DNA of 17,994 nucleotides from Ichthyophonus hoferi. Its lineage: Eukaryota; Opisthokonta; Ichthyosporea; Ichthyophonida; Ichthyophonidae. The DNA lies in NCBI GenBank assembly GCA_002751075.1, contig NAOQ01000156.1, forward strand, positions 17,718 to 35,711, read 5' to 3'. Within the stretch, counting starts at the first letter, position 1; every line of letters begins with the position of its first letter. The notes below the pieces were generated by a model. That model ran no database searches, was not told where the DNA came from, and was given only the letters and a program-made list of their open reading frames with translations. Position numbers and translations under genes: made by a program. Below are positions 1 through 10,529 of the stretch, piece after piece.

Positions 1-2200
1 CAGCTTGAGGTTGGGTGGGGAACTCTTTTATAATGACCCCATCGTTTTCTTTGGTCTCCCAGTACCTTATTCTGCATGCCTCGTCTGCTTGGGAAAACAG
101 GCCTTCTCGCACAATCGTACGGTACTTTGAATGCCCCATACATGGTTACTGACCGACAGTTGATCCCTAGGCAATCCAACAATAACGTAATGTACAATAA
201 TTTATTGGGTGCATGCATTTAAGGCAATGAATTTGCTCTCGGTAGAGCTTTGGGCGCATACACTTTGTTTCTTGCTGAACCCTGTCCACAAGGCCTGCAA
301 AGGAAATAGCCATATACTCTTTGCATCAGTCTGGTTCTGAAGTCCGCGTCTATGTATGCTATCAGTTTGAGCTTTTCTTTAATGTACCACATTCCATCGT
401 TGTAGGTGTTGAGGCGCATTCAAATGTCCCAATCAATGGCCCTTATTAAGCCGTGAATTGAATCTCGCAAGAAAACTTAATAGTGAATTGGATATCGACT
501 CACGTCAATCGCTATCCATAATAAGCACCGATAACGCTCTGGTGCAATGACGTCAGATATCTTATTCCTGTTGGATCATTAGGGGCTGATTTCACGTGAT
601 CAAGAAGAATCGGACTTTTCGTTGGCCTTTCTTTTGCTTGGCCGTATGAAATACCTTACCTGCTCCCGGATGTATTAACATTCAGAGAACTTGATACTTT
701 GTTAACTCTTTGCCCAATTGTGGAACATAAGAAACTTTATAGAAATTCACATTCTTGGTTGGAAACGTCCCAGTAATGTCGAAGCATCTTTGGAGTCACC
801 CATAAAGCTTTTGGAAATGCGCCTAAGCATCTCAGCTTTGATAAAAATATCTCTCATTGCTATATATTGATGATCGCGAGTCACAGCGAATCATTACATA
901 GTAGTAATCCCATTGGACATGACTATACCTGACAGATCAGAAATACCCCTAATTAATTTGAGAAAACATACTATCAACGAAGTCAGACCATGAGTAAAAA
1001 CCTGTCTAAAAAAAAGTACCCACTGTACCGTATAGATGGCATAATTCAATAAAGGCGCCAAAATATAGTAGCCCCTCTTATCATTAGAATAGCCAATAAA
1101 GATGCTCTATTCTCCCAGGAGCCTTAAAGACAGCCCAATCCCAAACTCTCGGGCTTTTCATAGAGGGGTATGACCATTGGCTCAATGAACAAATGGACAC
1201 AACCTGGCAAAGCAGATGTCAGTCATATTAGATATTAGCGATGTGGGCCTGGGTCAAAGCATCTTCTGCCTCAAAAAATCACTGGGGCATGAACTACATC
1301 ATGTTAGCACAGATTGCATTCACAATGAACCCATTCCTTCATTCACAAGTGCTATTTTTGGCACTGCTGGCATGATGGCATTTGGTTGGACAATCCCATG
1401 TTGGGGAAGATAATTCTGAAAGTGTTGGTAAACAAATTTGGTATCATTGTCGTTTAACACCTCCTTTTTAACATCCTCCACTCATACCTTTGAATTTGCA
1501 ATGCCAAAGTGTGAAATATCCCAACACATCATTCTTGTGGGTACGCCTTAATCCACCAACTCCATTTGTCCACAATTATAACCAACCATTCTTATCAGAT
1601 TTTATTGGTGGCAAAGGTCCAATTAGATTGCAACTGCAGTAATTTGGCTTTCCTGCAACAGTAAGCTTGCAAACTAAGAATGCTGTGGTTTAAATCTTGG
1701 CTTTAGCACAATACAGACATTCTGGAAGGTGTTTAGGTTAAACAATCTCTCATTGGCTTCCTCAAAAGCCACTACAAAGGCATGATATTTTACAATGGAC
1801 ATCACTGATACCATGCCATCACCTTAATCTGGCCATGGAGATGTATTCATCAATCCATGTATAACCCGTACAGACATAATCTCATTTAACGCTCTGTGGT
1901 CAATTTAATGTCGCCGTTCGGGTATTGTTTGCCTATTAAACATTGCTATATCTTCATTAGATACATCCTACATGATAGATGGTACCTTAGGCAATTCCAT
2001 TAATATGTATTTCTGAAGGAAACTTGATGGGGATAATAAGTCAAAACAGGACTCTCCTGTTGCATATATTTGTTTAGACGAAGAGGAAATACCAAATTGA
2101 AAGGCATTTTGACGTGTCCCTTTGCATATACGGAGTACAGATATGCCAAGACATATTTTTATTATTAAACAAGTCAACAGGACTTGTCTTAAGCAGGATA
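1..2200 (-). mobile_element. Ty1/Copia-type LTR retrotransposon fossil, internal region
   Basis: A decayed Pseudoviridae-like (Ty1/Copia) element lies on the minus strand. Read from high to low coordinates it gives the Copia order: a protease-end-like patch (about 1970-2180), integrase zinc-finger and core-like stretches (about 1190-1900), the linker after integrase (about 960-1110), and RNase H (1 to about 420) with the family's DADF-like motif and the SKKQS ... SSTES signature. Integrase before RNase H separates Copia from Ty3/Gypsy. Base composition is less AT-rich than the neighbouring DNA. No LTR is visible: the 3' end lies beyond the left edge and the 5' end fades out near 2200. The copy is broken in many places (ten or more) and looks old; no product is expected. 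A patch near 640-900 resembles protease again rather than reverse transcriptase, which would suggest rearrangement or a second fragment, but this is weak. Confidence 0.8.
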
Positions 2201-3057
2201 CCTAAACAATGAGTTATCTGAACCCTCAAACATATAATCTGAAATGGCGGCTTATATTCGCGGGACCTCTGCTATTGACTGATTCAATTTTGATTGATCA
2301 TGTTGGATTGGAATTTAACATCAATGGATTGCACCAACTATTTTTCCAGACTATATATGGCATAGTAATTACTAATAATATTATATAGTTATAATCATAT
2401 AAAAAAATATCCAAACCTATTAACTATCCCTGTTTTAGAAAAAATAGTCTTTGTTTTGGTAGAAAATTTCTACCCACCCACTGCCATTTTACTTTTACCT
2501 ATTGGTTTATTCCGTCTACAAACATATACTGACTAGGGAATCGACTATCTACTGCCTATTACAAGGTTATTGATAGAAACTATCCCAAATACCAAATTCC
2601 TATTATAAAAAATAAAAAAGAGCCTAAAAAGCAAACTTAGTCTAGTTTTTTTTATTAAATTATCATAATATTTCACAACTATATGTTTATATTTGTGATT
2701 AACGACTATGCCGAATTGATCTTCCAAGTGCAACATATTAAACGATTACATTCATCAAGTATTGATGCATGCAACCGTCAAAAAATGACATAATGTAAAT
2801 GTAAATGGCATGTTTGAATTGAATATGTATTTTTCTTATACAGTTTCTACAGTAATAGTTTATGAAGTTAATGCATGCAGTGCTTTGTGATGGAAAAAAC
2901 CCCATCATCATTTCTCAAAAATCGTAATACAAAGTTTATTTATAAATATATAACTTTATGCATAAAACTACACTGATTACCGATCTTAGATAAATCATAA
3001 AGCTTTTTTTTCAAAAAAGTGCGAGCATATAGAAAGTAAGCACTGATATTCTTGTCA

Positions 3058-3095
<38 letters not shown>

Positions 3096-3665
3096 GGGTT
3101 CCTCAACCTGTATCTACAGGATCCTTATCACACTTAGTGGGTCATTTGCATTATTGAGTCATAGTTCTAATAACAGCATACGTTCAAAACCAGCAAGAGA
3201 TTTGAATATTTCACATGAGGTTACATAGAGGGTATATAGCTATAACATTATTACAACTGGACCAAGAGCCCATTTATAAGGTTCGACATGCGCATCTATA
3301 CACACACTGGGGTGGTTGGTTGCACAACAACATGAGCTCGCGTCTTGTTTTACAATTATTGGTCCAATCACATTGATTTATTTTATCATAGCCATTACCA
3401 ATCAAGTTTTGTCGGTAGATTCACGATTACCTATACAAAATGTTAACACAAATAAAATATAATTAGTATATATTTATTTTAAATTTGAAAAATATGAAAA
3501 TTAAATTTGTTTTGTTTTTGTTCCTCCTTCTTATTTTTTAGAAGAAACTCTTGTAATTGGGTTCTAAAAAGTACATTTGTTTCAAACATATGTTGCATTT
3601 GAGATTAAGCGACCAATAGGAGCATATCAATTGTTTTTTGGCGGGCTCATAATAAACATTTTATA
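2201..3665. other. AT-rich intergenic DNA, no gene seen
   Basis: No exon or RNA gene could be supported here. The stretch is AT-rich with short poly-A/T runs, one long (TA)n tract (3059-3092) and several CCAAT-type words: TCCAATCACAT near 3363, ACCAATCAAG near 3397 and GACCAATAGG near 3612. The latter could be CCAAT-box promoter elements for whatever begins near 3666, but the same word is common throughout the locus, including inside introns, so this is not strong promoter evidence. Confidence 0.6.
3059..3092. repeat. (TA)17 dinucleotide microsatellite
   Basis: Seventeen uninterrupted TA units in intergenic DNA, self-complementary and so able to extrude a hairpin. Probably length-polymorphic. 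Confidence 0.95.
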
Positions 3666-3729
3666 ATGCGGCGAGATAATCATTACACAGCGCCAGAATT
3701 GATCACTGATCCTAATCGAGTTACTCGAT
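3666..3729 (+). other. Possible upstream exon (orphan or 5' leader exon)
   Basis: An ATG opens 21 codons (MRRDNHYTAPELITDPNRVTR) and ends one base into the next codon at a full-consensus donor, GTAAGT at 3730. The patch is less AT-rich than its surroundings and follows CCAAT words. I do not recognise the peptide. It could be the first exon of an unknown gene, or a 5' leader exon of the REC8-like gene spliced to the TACAG acceptor at 4681-4685; in that case its ATG would be a short upstream ORF that stops before the real start at 4727. It may also be chance. Confidence 0.3.
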
Positions 3730-4726
3730 GTAAGTATTATTTCTATCAAGTAATTACGTGTAAAGACAATAGAATAAGCAAGCTTACAATATTTAGTACC
3801 AAGAGATATAAAATAAAATTTTATAATATGATAGTTCGTATATTGCGGTTGCATTCGAAATGCACTTCTCTTGTCAAGGCTAGTTACGTCCAGTCCATAC
3901 ACCGGTAGTATGGGAACTTTAACTTTTATACAAGAAAAATAAATTAGCATACTATAATAAATATATAGGCAATTATAATTCCTTACTTTTCAAAATTTCT
4001 GCTGCTCGAGAGTTAAAAAATTTACTGATACTCTTCTGTTCATTCTACTAATCGCAGTATCTTTAAGACCTTATTCCCAATCCTCTACAGTTGTTGTAAG
4101 AGATATTAGTTATATTCTTTTCTTTTTTAATAAATAAATAATAATATTATAATTAGCTTTGGAAAAATAAATAAAAAAGAACAGTCTTACCAATAATTTA
4201 ATAATTAAGTGATAGTTGATTATGCTTGCTAAAACAAATGTATTATGTAGATACAATGCTAGTAAGAGCATCTATATGTACAGATTAGTACAACCATAGT
4301 TTTAAAACAATATTTCTGTTAAATACATAAAAAATTATATATTTTTGATATTAGTAAATTTGTTCAAAGCAGTTTTAATAACACCAACATTTTGATAGGC
4401 CATCAATGTTTCTGACAATAACTCAGCACCCATTTACACCTCTTGCTTCACGTTGTTATAAGAATCCATGTCCCAACCTTGTATTGATTAAATAATGTTT
4501 TAACCCATTGTCGATATATTTATAAAAATTAATATTAAAACCAAAATAAGAATGCGTTCTATTTAGGCAAAATATTTAATACAGCTATTTGGTACTATGT
4601 AATAATGGGAAGTTTAATATTTTTTACAGTTCAATTCATCCAAAAAAATAAATAATATACAGCACTGATAAAATTTTTTTTACAGCCTTATTATCACAGT
4701 AATACTGGAAAAAACAATTGAAAAAT
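3730..4726 (+). other. 5' flank or leader intron of the kleisin gene
   Basis: AT-rich sequence with no coding signal. It ends in a T-run followed by TACAG (4681-4685), a good acceptor look-alike, and then 41 bases to the kleisin ATG, so a spliced 5' leader is plausible. No TATA box can be picked out reliably because TATA words are everywhere. Alternative: this is simply the promoter region. Confidence 0.4.
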
Positions 4727-4782
4727 ATGTTTTTCGCTCAAGATATTCTTTGCAGACGGGAGGGAACATTGGGAGTGGTGTG
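4727..4782 (+). CDS. REC8: Kleisin exon 1 (start codon, residues 1-19)
   Basis: ATG then MFFAQDILCRREGTLGVV and TG, completed by G from exon 2 to tryptophan, as in the MFY ... IW start of animal REC8 and RAD21. Donor GTAGGT at 4783, phase 2. The start is fixed by this conserved N-terminus; stops lie in frame close upstream. Confidence 0.87.
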
Positions 4783-6286
4783 GTAGGTTGAAATTGTAGC
4801 GTGCAGGGGTTTGCGGTGTCCAATATAGCTACATATCCTAAAGTATTTGCTTGCAATAGTCGGCTGCCACCCTGAGAGTGGGTGACATAATTACTACATA
4901 GGTTGAAGTAAACATGATGTACATATATTAAGCTAAATTTATGCTGTTTAAAACCGTTAGACATTAAATAGTGGGCAAGTTGATATATATATGAAAAAGC
5001 ATTTTTATATTTAATTAGAATTACACGGTTGTTTAAACTCGATTTTAATTTCTATTATGAGAGAAGCTTTTTAAACAAACCTACCAAGGTACTATTCAAT
5101 GGTTTTTTTTATTTGTTTTTGCAAGAGTTAGTCACAATGCACCATTAAATTATTCTCTGCCTAAGCATTATTAAATACAAACCAAAAACACATTTTCTAG
5201 CTACAATTTAAGATGAACTTGGTAACACTTCAATTTTTAATTAATAGCCTATAATTAATAAAACAATTATGTTATAATGGCTCTGTAATGAATGGTTAGG
5301 CCCAGAGCATCCTAGTTATTGCTTAGTCTTGTAGTTGTATTGGTTTTTTATGTTATTTCCATTTATATATAGTGCCCTAATTATGTAATTAAAGGTCTAG
5401 GCATTTACAAATAAAAAGCTCTGGTAGTGATGTTTACATTATATTCAAACTATTAATATCACTGATAATAATATATTTTAGTGCATTTCTCAGTATATGC
5501 TTTTGTTTTGCCACTATTTGTTAACTCCAAAAATATTGGCATGCTAGAATCTTAGTAGATTTAGTTTTTCCTTACGGAATTTGTTAACTTAAAAAAACAA
5601 TGTATTGCTGGTTGCACTAGTTTCCAATTTTATGTCATATTTATATACTTACCTATCAATAGGGGCCCGTGCTATTGTTACGTTACTATCCTGCTGTGTT
5701 AAGGTTATCATTTTAATGTGTTGTAGTTATAACTACGGTGTAGTCATTATATAATCCACTGTGCACTGCATATCATAATTGTAGGTAAAAATGTTAAGAA
5801 ACAATATATATATATTATTTAGTCACACTGTCAGACTCTTAGTGCTGGAACTGACGTGGATAGAAACTTTTATAAGAATAAAGTACAGTGTACACTAAGT
5901 AAATTAAAAACTTAATATTAATTAATTATGAATATTTACTGTCACTTATGTGTATATATAGGTATATTTTACAGCCCTTTATATTCATATACTTTATATG
6001 AAACTATACCCACCATCATTCATAATATCCCTTTTCTATGTCTACACCTATTAGGTTATTTGCTACCTGCAACCCTGATGGATCCAAAACTGGACCCCGA
6101 GTGAGTAAGAAAGAGATCTTGACACTTGATGTGATCAAGGCCTGGTATGATGGTTCTGGTGTGGTATCTATAGTATATAGTATATAGTATACCTCTATAT
6201 ACCTATAGTATGGTGGAATATTGCTTGATGAAGTAATTGTAATTCATATAGAAATATATTGAAAATTTTCTATTACTATAATAACT

Positions 6287-6321
<35 letters not shown>

Positions 6322-9300
6322 TCTTGTTTGGTTTAGTACGCCAGCTCTTATATTGGCTACTAAATTAGTTATTATGTTATTACTCATATATGGCTACATT
6401 ATTTATTCAAAGTGAACACATCACAAATCTATCTTATGAAACACATGAAGTATTAGTGGCTAAACAGAATATACAAAGCCAATGCTAAGCTATCTGTTCT
6501 AATAATAACGCCATTTTAAAATTCCTAAGGGTCTTCAAAATTTTGTATATGTATATGTATATGTATATGTACATGTATACATGTATTAATGTGTAATTAT
6601 CTGTGTTGGCATTGGTGCACAATATGGTGAGACGACGGCGGTAAGCGGAATGATCTAAATGGCTGATTATTGCACCATACGTTGATAGAAAAACGTATAA
6701 TAAAACAGATGTGCCAATCAGAATTATCACAGGGCTAGTCTATTGAACCAACATATTTTATGTAATTATGATTGGGCATTGTAGTGTATGATCTGGGACA
6801 CCAATAAGGAGTGGAGAAAACCATGATGCCTAGTTATAGGACATTATTATTGGTCATCATGGATTAATTTGTAGGTTTCTAGTGCCGTTTTATAGACTCA
6901 AATAAGATAGTAAGGTTGATATGTGATGTCCAGATTTTAATTTTCACATTCAACCATATGCTGCATCTACCTTTTTACTAAACCATCAATCCTCAAGTAT
7001 AATTGGTCCTTTATATTTCACTCTGCACTCTGACCTTTCCATTTGGGTACAGTCAAGATGTTCAATATCCTCAACGACCATTTGCTCTCCGTTTATCGTC
7101 ACAATTACTTACTGGATTGGCGCGAGTTCTCAACAAACAAGTCACCTTCCTATGGGGTAATAATAATTATGTATTGTACCTCTGTATTTTTTCGCTTTGA
7201 CTTTATGAAAAACCCAGTTGTACATGCTAACTATAGAAGTTGATTCATCTAATAATATGTTTGCCCGTGGAACTCTTTTATATCTTGTCTACTAGTCGCT
7301 AATCTATGTGAATAAAACTATTCTTACGTTGCAAAACCGCACATAGTTTGCGGTGTTTCTGTCAAATATAGTTGCATATTCAACATAGGCAATGCTGGGT
7401 TCTGACGTATTCTATATATAAAATGCTATATTTAGAGGGCATAAAAAAGTTCGATCTAAAGCGCATGTGAGACTCTTGATTGTTTAGTGATACTGAATAA
7501 AGACTAGACGGATTTCGTCCTAAATTCGGTACTGCAATGGTCAACTGTTATCCTGAACACGGATGAGATAATTCCTGCACAGACTGAAATTTACAGTTTC
7601 TCCCTCTCAGTTAATCACAGCCCACAGCCCTATTATTCTAGTTCCCATCACAAAACCTTTCCGTGTATACAAACAAGAGCAAGCCAAAAGCAATACCTGT
7701 GGCTATATGCTAAAATTTAACCCTTTATAGACGATGTGCGTCAAATCTGGGTACAAGTACAACGAAGGACTGAAAAAGATATTAAATTAAACCAGTCCAC
7801 ACTTGAAATATCTCAAGCCAAGTTAGTGTCTATGTTTGTTTTCTTTGGTTTTTTATCCTTCTTTTTTGCTTTCTTTTTCTGTTTTTCATATTATGTATTT
7901 AAATACATTTAACTCACATGATAATCTGCCTATCACAATATAAATTTTATATATCAAACGTGGTATTGTATTATTTTAACTATAATAGTTAGATAATTAC
8001 TAATGATAATGAAACATGTTAGACACTTTAAAGGTATAGCCAATAAAATCAAGATGGCTGCGTACCTGAATATATATATATATAAATCTACATAAACATA
8101 CATAAACGTATATATAAGAAAGAAAACCTTATCAAGTAATACTTAATATTTGTCACTTTACTAACCAATAATACACTAGGTATGATACAGTGACCAACAC
8201 AGGCTTTATGGATGAACCAATCATGGAAGATCCATCGCATGACATTTTGGAGTTGTTGGGGGTATGTTATATATTATTAATTACTAATATAGACATAGTA
8301 GTAAAATTTCCAAAACTTTAACCATAAAAATTAAAATATTATCATAATAGTATATGTAATGTGTGCTTTGGCAATGTCTAGTATTTTTCGACCCTGTCGA
8401 TAATCTGTACTGACTAAGTATGCATTAATTATTTACAATAGGCCTTTTATAAGTTGCAGTCTATGCTATTTTGAACTCGTGGGAAGATTATATATAATTG
8501 TTCTAAAGGAAAAATATTTTATTTAACGGAATATAAAAAAAATAGAGATATATTGAATTAATTAGAGTACAATGTATAAGATAAATGGCTCATATATTAT
8601 CATATTATATCCTTTCGTATCATATACAATATAATGCAATATATTATAATACAGTAAAATATTATACAATACAATACAATATAATCAAATACGATATAAT
8701 TCAGTACAAACTCTATTAGTCATTTTTTCTTAAACGCGTCTTGAGGCCTTAGTAAAAGGCACACCAATCAAGATATTTCAAGGCACTCATTAACCAATTA
8801 ATACTTGCAAAATAAAAGTATTTAAAAAATAAGCCACTAAGTAATTAGTATACATAACCTAACCCGATCATGATCCCAGGATAATATGTTTGATCTATTC
8901 AGTATACCAGATAACTATACCGATATTACTACTTCTACGTTTACTAATGGATGTAGGTTTGTTTGCTTGCTCATGAATTTGCCTTTTTGTTTTGATTTTT
9001 TTGATTTATGTTTCTGTGCTATATATTGTACTAGATTGTATTATATTGTATTGTATTATTGTACAGTCTACTATGTTATATTATATTATATTATATTATA
9101 GCAAAATATGGTATATTGTATTCTTCCATGTCTCATCACGTTATTATTATTATTATATTATACTAGATATACCATATAATGTTCTGTTATACCATATTAC
9201 ATCATATCATATCATGTTATATTGTATCGTATCATAACAAATTCTAATATATCCTAACATATAATAATATATCATATTCTATTTATCATATCATATTATA

Positions 9301-10495
9301 ATAAGAATACATCACATAACACCCTACCATACTATACCCCACTTCACTCCTCCAAGAAACCAACATCCTACTAACAACCAGCTCTTTACTATATTACTAT
9401 TCTAGCTACTAGAGGTAAGAAACACCAAAATAATGATTTACATCTGTTACAAGACGTTGAGGTTGGTCGTCCTGAAATGAATTTTGATATTGACGTCAGA
9501 GAATTCCCCAAATTAATGTATGGCAGACCATACCCTATACCTGGTTTCTTTATATCTTATAGCATTTGCTTCTATATTATATAAAACGGTTTCTTAACCT
9601 TTCGTTATTTAGCTCTTGTTTCATCAATTATTATATATATATTTCCTTTTTTACTGGCTTATACAAATGTATATATATATACAGGCATATATAAACATAC
9701 TATCATACTGTTACACATACATACATATAAACGTTTCTGTTGTCTTGTCTAAACCAACGTTTTTAAATGCTGTGTTTGAAATAATATTTTTAATTCTATC
9801 CTTATGCAACTTCTTTCGCCTATAAACACATAGTAAGTAGTCTATACAAAACTTTGAAGAAAGAAACAAATACATTTTTTTATAGCCCCATAACCTATTT
9901 TCTATGTTGTTATTCTATTCTCGTACAGTGATAGACACTTCAATGAGAATGACATCACCTTAGAAGAAGACAAAGATCAAAAAAATGATTTGGTTGGGTT
10001 AGACAAGATAGGTGACGGTAAGTTTAGGGAAACACATTTTCTAATCAATATTTATATTTGTATAATGAGTTTATATGAAATGCTACAAGACGTTTCCTAG
10101 TTTAATTATGTTTAAAATTATAGGCCTGCGTATCATGGCCTCTATTGGTTCAATAGATTTATAATGGAAATAATTGTTTGAATATAGTTGATTAATCTTG
10201 TTTGTATGGCTACATGTACTGGTTGTGTTGATATGAGTACATAGATGCATATATCTCATGCTAGATAGGCTGTTGGCGTGTATGAAGCAATATACGGGCT
10301 TGGGCTTTTATAATTTAAAGTCTCCCCTTTTCCCTGTTGATGCAAAACATTTGACTGACCCAAGTCTGAATTTAAAAGGCACAGCTTATGAGTAGTAGTA
10401 ATAATAATAGTAATAGTAACAGTAATGATATTGATAATGATAATTAAAAGAATAGTAATACCAATAACAATAACAGTACTAGTAATAGTGGCAGC

Positions 10496-10529
<34 letters not shown>

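Larger units (their letters stand above)
6145..7052 (+). other. Kleisin intron 2, 908 nt
   Basis: Holds an (AT)n tract (6289-6319), a GTATAT-type tract (6544-6588) and CCAAT words near 6713 and 6802. Open frames on either strand here are chance. Ends in TTTGGGTACAG. Confidence 0.7.

Noticed and set aside
3627-3950. 107-codon minus-strand open frame
   Set aside because: No recognisable motif, composition like the AT-rich surroundings, and it overlaps the plus-strand exon candidate. Likely chance.
4680-4964. 94-codon minus-strand open frame
   Set aside because: It overlaps kleisin exon 1, whose plus-strand reading is conserved; the minus frame is a shadow.
7043-7243. 66-codon plus frame starting MFNILNDHLLS
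   Set aside because: It is one frame off the conserved exon 3 reading and runs into the intron.
7268-7281. 14-base match GGAACTCTTTTATA shared with 18-31 in the Copia fossil
   Set aside because: A match this long is expected by chance in an 18-kb AT-rich window, and flanks do not match, so it is not evidence for a second copy or an LTR.
7157-7730. Intronic snoRNA in the less AT-rich intron 3
   Set aside because: No properly spaced C/D or H/ACA boxes with a terminal stem were found.
9406-9414. A 9-nt micro-exon (CTACTAGAG) before GTAAGA
   Set aside because: The frame continues open through the GTAAGA for the full exon 7 and joins exon 8 in phase, so the donor look-alike is more likely unused.
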